64,000 nt of DNA from Aurantimicrobium minutum (GCF_029893825.1 NZ_JARXXV010000001.1:1054001-1118000); one strand, 5' to 3'. Positions 9,704 to 20,761 are shown, numbered from the stretch's first letter. Program-made: numbers and translations. The notes: generated by a model not told the origin, from the letters alone.

Positions 9704-10354
9704 TTGATTAAGCCGCGCATCCTTGTCGTTGAAGACGACGAATTCACTGGATCTCTCATTACGAGCGCTCTGGCGAACGAGGGTTTTGAGACGCAGCTGG
9801 CCACCTCAGCCCTCAGTGCAAAAGATGCCTTGCGCACTTTCGACCCTGATGCCGTACTGGTTGATATCGACCTTGGTGATGGCCCTAATGGAATTGAATT
9901 TGTGCAACTCGTCCACAAGAGCAGGCCTGAAATCGCACCCATTTTGCTCAGTAAGCATGGGGATACCGTTAGCGCTGGCGCTAAAGATGCACGTATCCCA
10001 GATGGAGTTGCCTACCTCAGGAAGAGCGTCATTCAGTCAACACAAGGTCTTGTTGACGCAATACGTGAAACTATGCGTGGTCGAACTGAAAATCTGCGTC
10101 ACGATCAACAGCGCCAAGGTGCCCTTGATGCCCTGACCAAGAGCCAGCGTGAGATTTTACAAATGATGGCACAAGGGTTTTCCAACAAAGAAATTGCCGC
10201 GCAACGTGGCGTGAGTGTGTCTTCAGTCGAACAGTTAGTCACCGGAGTATTCAAAGCCTTTAATCTCACCAACGAAGACAAAGTTGTACCCCGCGTGGAG
10301 GCCATCCGCATCTTTGCCCGCGAAAGTGGTTTACCTCGGAGGCCGCAAGAGTGA
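9704..10354 (+). CDS. LuxR-family (NarL-type) response regulator
   Basis: A 216-residue regulator when started at TTG 9704, which has AAGAGG seven bases upstream; an in-frame ATG at 9641 would add 21 residues without homology. The receiver domain (residues 4-120) has the acidic pair EDDE at 10-13, Asp54 as likely phosphoacceptor in LVDIDLGDG and Lys in YLRKS. The C-terminal LuxR-type helix-turn-helix is LTKSQREILQMMAQGFSNKE followed by IAAQRGVSVSSVEQ. The last base of its stop overlaps the GTG start of the kinase gene, so the two form one operon. Confidence 0.9.
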   Translation: MIKPRILVVEDDEFTGSLITSALANEGFETQLATSALSAKDALRTFDPDAVLVDIDLGDGPNGIEFVQLVHKSRPEIAPILLSKHGDTVSAGAKDARIPDGVAYLRKSVIQSTQGLVDAIRETMRGRTENLRHDQQRQGALDALTKSQREILQMMAQGFSNKEIAAQRGVSVSSVEQLVTGVFKAFNLTNEDKVVPRVEAIRIFARESGLPRRPQE

Positions 10355-12087
10355 AAACGACCTGGCGCAGGCTTGGACGTAGAGACGCCATCAATTGGAT
10401 TGTGATCTCGGTCGTCAGTTCGCTTTCGCTCATTGGTGGCTTAGTTGGGACTAACCTGGCGAACACCGCACATGAATTGTTGTTCTTCGGCGTCACCGTT
10501 ATTGCAGTGGCAACAGCCGTTGCGACATTGTTGTTAGGCCGATTCCTCATACGCATAATGGTCAAGAGCAGCTTGAGGTCACTAACTACAGTTGTTGTAT
10601 TCGAACTTGCTGCAGTTATGCGGGCATTCGTACTCTCTCAACTGCTTGTGGAGTTCCATCTAATTCATACCAATGAATTCTTTTGGCGCTTATATGGTTC
10701 ACAAGCGAATGTGTTCTTCCCCGCAATCATCACTTCGGCACTCGTCTCGATGGCCCGAGAATACAGCGAAAAGAATCAAGAACTGGCGGACTCGTTAGCA
10801 ACCCTGGTTTCAACCAAGGATGAACTTGCTGAACGAACAGCGCACCGTAAAGATTCCCTTCTTCGCTCAGTGAGAGAGCAACTTAACAACGGCATGGCAT
10901 TGCTGACGGGTAACAATCTCAATAACGACGCTTACCAGCTCAAATCACTCATTGACGAGGTGGTGAGGCCTATTAGCCACAGACTCGGTCGGGAATTCCT
11001 CACAGAAGATGCAACGACAGTGTCCACATTTTCAGTGAAAATACGATGGGCGCGAATTTGGGCAGCCGCATTAGAGGAGAATCCAATTCACCCGCTGTGG
11101 TTTACCTTATGGACAGCTCCCGTTGCACTTCAATGGTTTGTGATTTTCGCCGGTCAAAGATTCTTAGCTCCCTATCTCTCAGCCCTGGCATTCTTCATTC
11201 TCTGGTTCGCAGCAGCACGGTTTCTTTGGAACTACTTGCCTACGAAGCTAGGGCTCACTGCCCGTGGTGTTGCATATACACTCAGTACTTTCGCCATGGC
11301 ATTCACTATGAACTGGTTCGTTCAAATTGTTTTCAGACTTGGACTGAATGACGCGGGTTTTGTCATAGGCGAGGCGCTCTGGATCGGAATGATTACTTGG
11401 ACGATTTCGCTTGTTGTTGCGTTGCGAAATACTCTTCGTTCTACTAACGAGAAATTGACCACCGCCAACGAAGAACTAAAACGTCGCCTTATTGTTGAAA
11501 ATGTCAGCGCTCGACACTTAGAGGAAGGCATCTCGCGTGTTCTGCACGGACCAGTGCAGGACGCCATTGCGGCTTCTCTCAAACGCATACAAGCGATGCC
11601 CCCGGGGACCCAACTTGGCGAGACTGAAATAACCGCTATCCGTCAGCCTATTGAAGAAGCCTTGAAGAAACTCGATCAAAAAGATCCGCACCAAATTTCT
11701 GCCGAACAAGGCATTGGAGACCTTGCAGCATTATGGGCGGGAGTGGTTGAAATCGAAGTTGTGTGGGGTGACGAAGTACTCAATTGCCTTCGAAATGCCG
11801 CAACAACCTCGAGCATCGTGATTGAACTTGTGCGGGAATCGGTCTCAAACGCGATAAGACATGGGGACGCACAACACATTTGGATCGAAGCGAACTTGAA
11901 TGATTCAAGGAATGACGTTGTGATTTCAGTATCGAACGATGGCCTCCAAGTGAGTCACAACGCTTTGCCGGGAATCGGTACTTCATTACTTACAAGCATG
12001 TCGCTGTCATGGTCGCGTGTGAACACTGAAGTGGGTGTTACCTTAACCGCCACAATCCCTTTGCAGGCGAATAGCTTCATATCCTGA
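10351..12087 (+). CDS. Membrane sensor histidine kinase, partner of the upstream regulator
   Basis: A 578-residue protein starting at GTG with GGAGG eight bases upstream. Two blocks of membrane segments are seen (about residues 12-130 and 245-355), separated by a cytosolic coil-rich section. A second coiled coil (near 360-380) leads to the dimerisation helix with candidate phospho-His399 in VLHGPVQDAI. A HATPase domain follows (N-box VRESVSNAIRHG, G-box PGIGTSLL). The H-box differs from standard HisKA and resembles HisKA_3-like forms that pair with LuxR-type regulators. The position in the islet suggests that it senses conditions for surface protein expression. Confidence 0.85.
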   Translation: MKTTWRRLGRRDAINWIVISVVSSLSLIGGLVGTNLANTAHELLFFGVTVIAVATAVATLLLGRFLIRIMVKSSLRSLTTVVVFELAAVMRAFVLSQLLVEFHLIHTNEFFWRLYGSQANVFFPAIITSALVSMAREYSEKNQELADSLATLVSTKDELAERTAHRKDSLLRSVREQLNNGMALLTGNNLNNDAYQLKSLIDEVVRPISHRLGREFLTEDATTVSTFSVKIRWARIWAAALEENPIHPLWFTLWTAPVALQWFVIFAGQRFLAPYLSALAFFILWFAAARFLWNYLPTKLGLTARGVAYTLSTFAMAFTMNWFVQIVFRLGLNDAGFVIGEALWIGMITWTISLVVALRNTLRSTNEKLTTANEELKRRLIVENVSARHLEEGISRVLHGPVQDAIAASLKRIQAMPPGTQLGETEITAIRQPIEEALKKLDQKDPHQISAEQGIGDLAALWAGVVEIEVVWGDEVLNCLRNAATTSSIVIELVRESVSNAIRHGDAQHIWIEANLNDSRNDVVISVSNDGLQVSHNALPGIGTSLLTSMSLSWSRVNTEVGVTLTATIPLQANSFIS

Positions 12088-12130
12088 TAGTGGATACCAA
12101 TACCGCCACGAAAAAAGACAGAACAGAATA

Positions 12131-12187
12131 AACACAGCCCCCTCTGACGGAGGGGGCTTATGAAGAGTAGCTGGAGCGGGGCTCGAT
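12131..12187. repeat. Right 57-bp direct repeat overlapping tRNA-Met, att-like
   Basis: Identical to 7438-7494. It includes the terminator hairpin and the last 20 bases of the tRNA-Met gene, and ends exactly at T-loop position 54. Confidence 0.9.
12136..12158 (-). terminator. Terminator of the tRNA-Thr/tRNA-Met transcript
   Basis: A 9-bp stem AGCCCCCTC/GAGGGGGCT followed on the minus strand by a T-rich tail (GTGTTTATTCTG). It lies 10 bases past the tRNA-Met 3' end and also faces the end of the kinase gene. Confidence 0.65.
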
Positions 12188-12241
12188 CCCGCGACCTCAC
12201 GATTATGAGTCGTGCGCTCTAACCACCTGAGCTACCCAGCC
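12168..12241 (-). tRNA. tRNA-Met (anticodon CAT), elongator-type
   Basis: A 74-base cloverleaf read on the minus strand: acceptor GGCTGGG pairing with TCCAGCT (two G-U pairs), anticodon stem CACGA/TCGTG and loop CTCATAA. CCA is not encoded. The T-loop reads ATCGAGC, with A where T54 is expected; that base is the last one of the 57-bp repeat. The body resembles elongator tRNA-Met, but tRNA-Ile2 (lysidine-modified CAT) cannot be excluded by eye. Its 3' end is the insertion point of the islet. Confidence 0.9.
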
Positions 12242-12257
12242 ACGAACATTTAGCTGA

Positions 12258-12277
12258 TGAAGAAGCTAGCTTCTTCA
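12258..12277. repeat. Perfect 20-bp palindrome between two tRNA genes
   Basis: TGAAGAAGCTAGCTTCTTCA is its own reverse complement. It lies in the 50-base spacer between tRNA-Thr and tRNA-Met. It may fold in the precursor transcript and guide processing, or be a protein site. Confidence 0.7.
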
Positions 12278-12291
12278 GAAGTAAATGATCG

Positions 12292-12363
<72 letters not shown>

Positions 12364-12504
12364 GTATCCATACCTTCAAGGTTTCCCTCGAAAATTGGCA
12401 CCGTAAGAGATTATCACCTCTGAGGGCATGCTAAAAACACAGACGGATTTTGGACATCCCGCGAACCTCTTCACGAGGGTTTCTTACCTGTCTAAACTTG
12501 CTCC

Positions 12505-14148
12505 ATGTCGAAAAATGAGTGGTGGCGTTCTTCCGTTATTTACCAGATTTATCCCCGGTCTTTCGCTGACGCGAATGGGGATGGAATCGGTGACTTGGCA
12601 GGCATCACATCTCGACTTCCACAGCTCAAAAAGCTTGGCGTGGATGCCATTTGGCTCTCCCCCTTCATGACCAGCCCCCAGAAAGATGCTGGTTACGACG
12701 TGGCTAACTACTGCGATGTGGATCCACTCTTTGGCACACTCGCAGACTTTGATGCACTCGAGTCAACTGCGCACGACCTTGGACTCAAGGTCATTGTTGA
12801 CCTTGTTCCCAATCACTGCTCATCAGAACACCCCTGGTTCTTAGAAGCCCTAGCTGCCGGTGAGGGCAGCGAAGAGCGAGCCCGCTTCATGTTCCGTGAA
12901 GGCGCAGGAGAGAACGGCGAGCTGCCACCGAATAACTGGGAGTCTGTCTTTGGTGGTCCTGCCTGGACCCGCACCACCAACCCAGATGGCACACCAGGCC
13001 AGTGGTATTTGCACCTGTTTGATTCAAGCCAACCTGACTTCGACTGGACCAACCCCTGGGTTCGTGAACGATTCCTCGAGATTCTTCGCTTCTGGTTAGA
13101 CCGTGGGGTTGATGGGTTCCGCGTTGACGTGGCACACGGGTTATCGAAAGCTCCTGGTCTGCCCGACTTCCGTCGTGATGAGGCCTATTGGAATACTCCT
13201 GCCGAGATCCGTCCAGACAACCCCTACTTCGGTCACGACGGCGTGCACGAGATTTACCGCGAATGGCACAAGCTTCTTGAGGAATACCCCGGCGAGCGCA
13301 TTTTGTGTGCGGAGGCTTTTGTTGAGCCACTGACCAAGATGGCGAAGTGGGTTCGCCCCGATGAAATGCAGCAAGCATTCAACTTTCCCTTCCTTGTCAC
13401 TCGCTGGAATGGCGAGCAGATGCGCCAAGTGATTAAGGACTCCATCTCTGCTTTCCATGCCGTGGGCGCACCCAGCACATGGGTGCTTTCTAACCACGAC
13501 CAGATTCGCCATGCAACACGTTTGGCTCTGGACCCCAATGCCAAGACTGCTGACCGCATCACCGGTATTGGTCCTCTGACTCAACCAAAGCCAGATGTTG
13601 CTCTTGGTCTTGCCCGTGGCCGTGCTGCTTCTGTGATGATGCTTGCCCTTCCTGGTGTTGCGTATATGTATCAGGGAGAAGAGCTGGGTCTTCCTGAAGC
13701 AGTGGACATTCCTGACGATAAGCGTCAAGACCCCACCTTCTTCCGCACCGCAGGCCAGTCTTATGGCCGCGATGGATGCCGGGTGCCCATCCCGTGGGAA
13801 GCAGATGCGGTCAACTATGGTTTCGGCCCCTCAGAGGAACCATGGTTACCCCAGCCTTCTGTTTACCGCGAATATGCTCGCGATCTTCAGGAAGGTAAGC
13901 CTGGCTCTACCCTCGAGCTATACACCTCAGCGCTGGCGATTCGAAAGAATCGGGCGCTGGGCGAGGGTGAACTGGAGTGGATTGAGGGAACCCCTCAAAA
14001 CGTTCTAGGTTTCCGGAATGGGGAGGTGACTGTGTTCATCAACTACAGCACCGAGAACTTCATACTGCCTGAGGGCGAAATCATTCTCGATAGTGCAGAC
14101 AGCTCGTCCGGAGTTCTTGCTCCTGCAGCTGCCGTCTGGATGGTTTAG
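12505..14148 (+). CDS. GH13 alpha-glucosidase (GH13_30-like)
   Basis: A 547-residue cytosolic TIM-barrel glucosidase that would release glucose from short alpha-glucans. It starts YQIYPRSFADANGDGIGDL, typical of the family. Catalytic residues are Asp208 (GFRVDVAHG), Glu270 (LCAEAF) and Asp332 (SNHD). The DVAHG nucleophile motif is typical of GH13_30 alpha-glucosidases preferring alpha-1,4 links (family knowledge, substrate inferred). A paralogue sits at 53207-54844. The stop overlaps the stop of the convergent M23 peptidase gene by four bases. It has no transporter neighbours. Confidence 0.92.
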   Translation: MSKNEWWRSSVIYQIYPRSFADANGDGIGDLAGITSRLPQLKKLGVDAIWLSPFMTSPQKDAGYDVANYCDVDPLFGTLADFDALESTAHDLGLKVIVDLVPNHCSSEHPWFLEALAAGEGSEERARFMFREGAGENGELPPNNWESVFGGPAWTRTTNPDGTPGQWYLHLFDSSQPDFDWTNPWVRERFLEILRFWLDRGVDGFRVDVAHGLSKAPGLPDFRRDEAYWNTPAEIRPDNPYFGHDGVHEIYREWHKLLEEYPGERILCAEAFVEPLTKMAKWVRPDEMQQAFNFPFLVTRWNGEQMRQVIKDSISAFHAVGAPSTWVLSNHDQIRHATRLALDPNAKTADRITGIGPLTQPKPDVALGLARGRAASVMMLALPGVAYMYQGEELGLPEAVDIPDDKRQDPTFFRTAGQSYGRDGCRVPIPWEADAVNYGFGPSEEPWLPQPSVYREYARDLQEGKPGSTLELYTSALAIRKNRALGEGELEWIEGTPQNVLGFRNGEVTVFINYSTENFILPEGEIILDSADSSSGVLAPAAAVWMV

Positions 14149-15428
14149 TCCCGGACCTCGTTTGGTGCCTTACCTGCCCGCTGCACGATAAACGCATAGG
14201 GGTCCACTGGAGCATCGTTGATGCGAATCTCGAGGTGGAGGTGCGGTCCTGTGGTCACACCGGTCAAACCGATGTTTCCAACGAAATCACCTTTTTTCAC
14301 GGTCTGTCCTGCGGTAACCGTGGGAGACCCAATGACCATGTGGCAGTAAACGCTGGTGAACTTGGTGCCGTCGAGGTTGTGTTCAATAAAGACTGCAACA
14401 CCACAGGTAGGTCCTGGGTTTTCCACCAGCGAGACGATGCCATCGGCAACGGCATAGATCGGTGTTCCATAGGCTGGGTCGAAGTCCAGACCGGTGTGGA
14501 AGTTATACCAACCATAAAGATTTCTGTCGCCATACGGTGAAGAAATTCGAACCTCATCGACTGGCCAGCGCATACCGTTCGTTGAAACTGGAACGTTGAC
14601 GTTGAGCTTCTTGGGCGCATATGCTCCCGCGGTGGGGGCGGCCTGCGCTCCCGTTACGCTCACACCATCACGGCCTGCAAGAACTTCTGCTCCCGTACCT
14701 TCCACGCTTTGTCCGTCACCAATTGGCAAAGTGCTCAGACGCGCTTGCTCTGATTGAAGTGCGATGTCTTCAGGTGACAATAGAGCGTTAGCAGGGATGC
14801 TGGTGGCAATAGCCAAACCGGCAACGAATGCCATGGCTACCAAACTAAAGATTTGAGCTCCCCGACGTTTGCGGGAGATGGGTGTCACAACCTTGGGCTG
14901 TGTCACCTTGCGCTTGTGCTTGACGCGCACCTTGGCAACAGGTGCTAACTGCTGGGCAACAATAGGTTGCGGAGCAAGAGTGATGCGAGCTGGAATCGGA
15001 GCAGTCGTGGTGGGTGGTTCAGTAAGCACAGGACCAGTAACGGGAGATTCAACCGCACTCACTTCTTCGCGAGGCAGTACTGCTTCGCTAGGAGTGACGT
15101 CAGGAGCTTGATTATCAGTAGTCTGCGCCAAAGGAGGTCGATTGCTGCGATCTCTGCGCAGCAATACTGGAGTTTCAGGCAAGGCCTCAATGACTGGTTC
15201 TGCCTCAACCACTGGATTCACTTGTGGTGATGGAACGGACTCAACTGGGACTTCTTGGATGGGGGCAGGTCGTAATCCCAGCATCTGGCGCTCAAGCTCT
15301 TCCGCCATGCGATCTTCGGAAAGCTGAGCTTCACGCGCTCGGAGTTCACGACGAGTTAGTGGGCGTGCAGGGTCCCCGGAAGCACTCTGCTGGTTACCAG
15401 CAGAGGGTTCAGCGGGGTCGTATGTCAC
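14145..15428 (-). CDS. M23-family peptidoglycan endopeptidase, membrane-anchored
   Basis: A 427-residue protein starting at GTG, directly after an in-frame stop, with AAGGA ten bases upstream. The N-terminal cytosolic part is long and Pro/Val/Glu-rich (about 190 residues). One membrane segment (about 195-215) follows a basic stretch SRKRRGAQ. The M23 lysostaphin-like domain is C-terminal, with zinc ligands in HTGLDFD and HLHLE. It would cut cell-wall cross-links or bind them at the membrane. It is the last gene of a minus-strand run, 130 bases after the inositol-phosphatase gene. Confidence 0.9.
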   Translation of the reverse strand: MTYDPAEPSAGNQQSASGDPARPLTRRELRAREAQLSEDRMAEELERQMLGLRPAPIQEVPVESVPSPQVNPVVEAEPVIEALPETPVLLRRDRSNRPPLAQTTDNQAPDVTPSEAVLPREEVSAVESPVTGPVLTEPPTTTAPIPARITLAPQPIVAQQLAPVAKVRVKHKRKVTQPKVVTPISRKRRGAQIFSLVAMAFVAGLAIATSIPANALLSPEDIALQSEQARLSTLPIGDGQSVEGTGAEVLAGRDGVSVTGAQAAPTAGAYAPKKLNVNVPVSTNGMRWPVDEVRISSPYGDRNLYGWYNFHTGLDFDPAYGTPIYAVADGIVSLVENPGPTCGVAVFIEHNLDGTKFTSVYCHMVIGSPTVTAGQTVKKGDFVGNIGLTGVTTGPHLHLEIRINDAPVDPYAFIVQRAGKAPNEVRD

Positions 15429-15524
15429 CTAAAGCTTGTCCTTACCTTTTCATGTTCCGGGGCAGCGCCCAGCGGAGTGAAATATAACGGAATGGTTAAC
15501 GCTACAGATGAAGCCTGAGAAAGA

Positions 15525-15548
15525 CCACTTAGAAAAGGTGAAAAGTGG
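15525..15548 (-). terminator. Possible terminator after inositol monophosphatase gene
   Basis: A short stem CCACTT/AAGTGG with a 12-base loop, followed on the minus strand by TCTTTCTC. Weak, but in the right place. Confidence 0.3.
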
Positions 15549-15558
15549 GTGAATTACC

Positions 15559-16368
15559 CTAGCTCAACAGGAGTTTTTCAATTTGTGGGAAAAGGTGGGT
15601 ATTTGCTGCCAACAGCATGTCTCGGCCCTCTGGAGCACCGGCCAAACCTCCCACGATTCCGCCCGCTTCTCTCAAGACAAGACTTCCTGCTGCGTAATCC
15701 CACGGCTTGGTGTCACGTTCGTAGTAAGCATCTAGGCGACCCATCGCTACATCACACAGATCAAGAGAGGCTGCCCCTGCCCGGCGAATGTCACGAACTG
15801 CAGGAAGAATACGGGTGAGGGTTTCAGCCTGAATTGCTCGAAGTTCAGAGCTGTAGGCAAAACCCGTTGCAACGAGAGAATGCGCAAGCAGGGACTCCTG
15901 GTTCACGCCAAGTTTCTCTGTAACCCCTTCAGAGGTGAGGTAGGCGCCACCGCCGAGTGAGGCAGAAAAGAGTTCCCCCTTGAGTGGGTTGAACACCACG
16001 CCCGCAAGCTGTGTCCACGTTCCTGGGTCTGGACTTCCTTCAACCACAGCAATACTCACTGCAAACTGTGGGATGCCATAGAGGTAGTTCACGGTGCCAT
16101 CAATGGGATCCACAATCCAGGTCAAGCCTGAGGTGCCAGTGGAGTCGCCACCCTCTTCGCCATAGAAGCCATCCTCTGGGCGAAGTTCTAGCAGTCGCGC
16201 CTTCACAAACTCTTCACACTCGCGGTCAGCAAAAGTCACCACATCGATAGAGGAGGACTTCGTGTCTGCAATTGTCACGCCTTCATTCCGGCGACGGGCA
16301 ATCAGTTCACCGGCCTCCAGGGCAATGGTGCGGGCAATATCCAAAAGTTCGGAAGGAGAAACAGCCAT
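15559..16368 (-). CDS. Inositol monophosphatase family protein
   Basis: A 269-residue Mg2+-dependent phosphatase of the IMPase superfamily. Metal-binding motifs are complete: GEEGG near residue 70, WIVDPIDGTVNY near 84-95 and PWDYAAGSLVLREAGG near 215. Substrates in the family include myo-inositol phosphate, histidinol phosphate, fructose bisphosphate and PAP, and sequence by eye cannot choose. Actinobacteria need inositol for mycothiol and phosphatidylinositol, and IMPase is the simplest reading. It is 22 bases downstream of the B3/4 gene, probably one transcript. Confidence 0.88.
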   Translation of the reverse strand: MAVSPSELLDIARTIALEAGELIARRRNEGVTIADTKSSSIDVVTFADRECEEFVKARLLELRPEDGFYGEEGGDSTGTSGLTWIVDPIDGTVNYLYGIPQFAVSIAVVEGSPDPGTWTQLAGVVFNPLKGELFSASLGGGAYLTSEGVTEKLGVNQESLLAHSLVATGFAYSSELRAIQAETLTRILPAVRDIRRAGAASLDLCDVAMGRLDAYYERDTKPWDYAAGSLVLREAGGIVGGLAGAPEGRDMLLAANTHLFPQIEKLLLS

Positions 16369-16390
16369 GAGTTCAGGCTACAAGCATCAG

Positions 16391-17101
16391 CTAATTGATG
16401 TTTGTCAGCACCCGTGAATGAATATCCAATTCTGGCCACCACGACTTCAACATCTCGGATAATTGGGCTGCTGCTGCCTCGACTCGTTCCTTGGCACCGT
16501 CGCCTACTCCATCAAAGATGAACAGTGCGGTGGTGGTGTCCTCGTTCAGGTGTGTGCGCACGCACTGACGCCAGTTCCAGCGACGGCATGTCACACCAGC
16601 GTCGTCTCGCCACACAATCTCGCCAGGCTCTGGCGAAGCATTGACTGTCTCCCCGTTTTCGCGGGTATCAAAGTTTTCTGAACCATCTGCAACAACTAGA
16701 CGTGCTGCACCGACGTAACTTTCAAGATCTTCGCCGCCAATAGGGACAAGGTTAATCACCGAGATGGCGTTATAGGTATCGGTCAATAAATCAACTCGGG
16801 GCATCCCTGATGCACACCTCTTCAGTAATGCCTCAAAGCTGCTCTTCGCCACACGAGGCTTCACGCCGAAGGAGAGGAACTTCTCCCGCCAGGCCTGAAC
16901 CTCAGGTACTTCTTCGATGGGCATCGCAGCCAGAAGCTCTGCTGCGGAAGCTTCAGCTTCGAGCAGCAGAGCTTCACTGCGTTCATCGCTGGGTCCACCC
17001 TGAATTCCCTCCACAACAACAAGCATCGCTACGTAATCAGGGTGGAGATTCCAGACCTCTTCAGAGACAGATGCGTTGGCTAAAAATGCGTTGTGTGACA
17101 T
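16391..17101 (-). CDS. B3/4-domain protein (PheRS beta editing-domain-like)
   Basis: A 236-residue protein resembling the stand-alone B3/B4 domain of phenylalanyl-tRNA synthetase beta chain. Typical stretches are FGVKPRVAKSSFEALLKR, LLTDTYNAISVINLVPIGGED and the late CRRWNWRQC. Stand-alone members are thought to deacylate or bind mischarged tRNA or free amino acids. The exact role is not established. It sits between an AEC transporter (29 bases) and an IMPase gene (22 bases) on the same strand. Confidence 0.8.
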   Translation of the reverse strand: MSHNAFLANASVSEEVWNLHPDYVAMLVVVEGIQGGPSDERSEALLLEAEASAAELLAAMPIEEVPEVQAWREKFLSFGVKPRVAKSSFEALLKRCASGMPRVDLLTDTYNAISVINLVPIGGEDLESYVGAARLVVADGSENFDTRENGETVNASPEPGEIVWRDDAGVTCRRWNWRQCVRTHLNEDTTTALFIFDGVGDGAKERVEAAAAQLSEMLKSWWPELDIHSRVLTNIN

Positions 17102-17130
17102 GTTGCAATCCTGCCAGAGACTTCGCTCGC

Positions 17131-18051
17131 TTATGCCGCCAAGAGCAACGTAATGACAAAGAGAATGGGAATTGCGCCAAACGTCGTAATGAATGTCACA
17201 TCACGCGCCAAGAGTTGGCTCGTGCCATATTCATTTGCGTAGTTCAGAACATTCTGTGCCGTAGGCAGCGCTGCCAAAACAGTTACCGCATAGACCGCGT
17301 GAGCATCGAGCTGGAAGATGAACACCGCGGCAGTCCAGGCAATGATCGGCATCGCAACAAGCTTGAGAAAGCTTGCAGTGAAGATGCTGACTCGATCTTC
17401 CTTATCCTGCAGCAGCTTGTTCCCGTGCAAGGAAATTCCGAAGGCAATCAGCAACAGTGGAACTGCGGCATGACCAACCATTCCGGTTGCATCCCAGACC
17501 AGCTGAGGAAGTTTGAGGTTAAAAATGGCGATGAGCAACCCCAGCAAAGAACCCACGATGATGGGGTTCTTGAGCGTGCGAATGAGCGTTTGGTGAATCT
17601 TCGCGTTCCCCGATTTCCACGCACCCAAGAACATGAGAGAAATAGGCGCCCAGAAGATCAACTGCAACAAGATCACCGGCGCTGAATACACAGCACCGCC
17701 GAGCATGAAAGTTGCGATTGGAATACCAATGTTGTTCGCGTTGACATATCCCGACCCCAGTGCGCCAATGATGGCGTCACCAAAACTCTTCTTGGCTAAC
17801 AAGGCAAACGTAATGAAGATCACAAACACTGTCGCTGAGGCGATGACCGACACCGGGAGCAGATCTGTAAAGAGCGTCTTCACATCTGCTGAACCCAAAA
17901 TGGTGAACAACAGCAAAGGCGAGCACACGTAAAACGCGACTTTACTTAGAACCGTTCTGGAATTCTCCGGAAGGATTCCTATTCGCGCAACGACGTATCC
18001 GCAGAGGATGGCGAAGCCCACAACTGCGAATCCGCTGAATGCACCAATCAT
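17131..18051 (-). CDS. AEC-family (auxin efflux carrier-like) transporter
   Basis: A 306-residue membrane protein with about ten hydrophobic segments in two halves, matching the AEC/MtrA family of organic anion carriers. Characteristic are an N-terminal GFAILCGYVVARIGILP, NANNIGIPIATFMLGG in the middle and ALPTAQNVLNYANEYGTS near the end. Family members carry malate, malonate or other carboxylates. It lies 17 bases after isocitrate dehydrogenase on the same strand, which would suit a TCA-acid substrate (inference only). Confidence 0.88.
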   Translation of the reverse strand: MIGAFSGFAVVGFAILCGYVVARIGILPENSRTVLSKVAFYVCSPLLLFTILGSADVKTLFTDLLPVSVIASATVFVIFITFALLAKKSFGDAIIGALGSGYVNANNIGIPIATFMLGGAVYSAPVILLQLIFWAPISLMFLGAWKSGNAKIHQTLIRTLKNPIIVGSLLGLLIAIFNLKLPQLVWDATGMVGHAAVPLLLIAFGISLHGNKLLQDKEDRVSIFTASFLKLVAMPIIAWTAAVFIFQLDAHAVYAVTVLAALPTAQNVLNYANEYGTSQLLARDVTFITTFGAIPILFVITLLLAA

Positions 18052-18068
18052 CGGATTAGCTCACATAT

Positions 18069-20408
<2,340 letters not shown>

Positions 20409-20419
20409 CTAGACCAAAA

Positions 20420-20758
20420 ATGCGTTACATCATGTTTGTGATTGATGACAGTTCTGCCGTTGCTGGCTCTGATGAGATGAGTGAAATCGGGAAGTTCAAT
20501 AACGAGCTCAAAGATCAGGGCCATTTTGTGATGGCAGAAGGCATCAAGTCGGGAGAACAGGCGGCCATTTTCGACAATCGAGGTGGTCACACCAAGGAAA
20601 CGTCTGGCTCCCTCTACGACATTTCAGAAAACTATTCCGGTTTCTGGATCATCGAGGTTGAGAACGATGACCGAGCTCGTTCCTCTGCACAGAGCGCGTC
20701 ACGAGCGTGCAATCGGAAGATTGAACTTCCCTCGTTCCTGCAGTTAACTCCCAGATAG
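20420..20758 (+). CDS. YCII/DGPF-domain small protein
   Basis: A 112-residue ferredoxin-fold protein of the YciI-like DGPF family. The strand starting MRYIMFVIDDS, the region HTKETSGSLYDISENYSGFW and the dimer strand IIEVENDDRA fit. The family has no firm general function, and some members are found near ECF sigma factors; none is here. It diverges from isocitrate dehydrogenase. Its stop is 3 bases from the stop of the convergent surface protein gene. Confidence 0.75.
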   Translation: MRYIMFVIDDSSAVAGSDEMSEIGKFNNELKDQGHFVMAEGIKSGEQAAIFDNRGGHTKETSGSLYDISENYSGFWIIEVENDDRARSSAQSASRACNRKIELPSFLQLTPR

Positions 20759-20761
20759 CAA

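Larger units (their letters stand above)
7438..12187. mobile_element. Putative tRNA-Met-integrated genomic islet without integrase
   Basis: Bounded by perfect 57-bp direct repeats, the right one covering the 3' end of the tRNA-Met gene and its terminator. Inside are two sortase-motif surface proteins, a response regulator and a histidine kinase. There is no integrase, excisionase, phage or transfer gene. Either an integrase was lost or it acts in trans. The flanking sbtA-like gene and the tRNA pair would be neighbours if the islet were removed. Confidence 0.7.
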
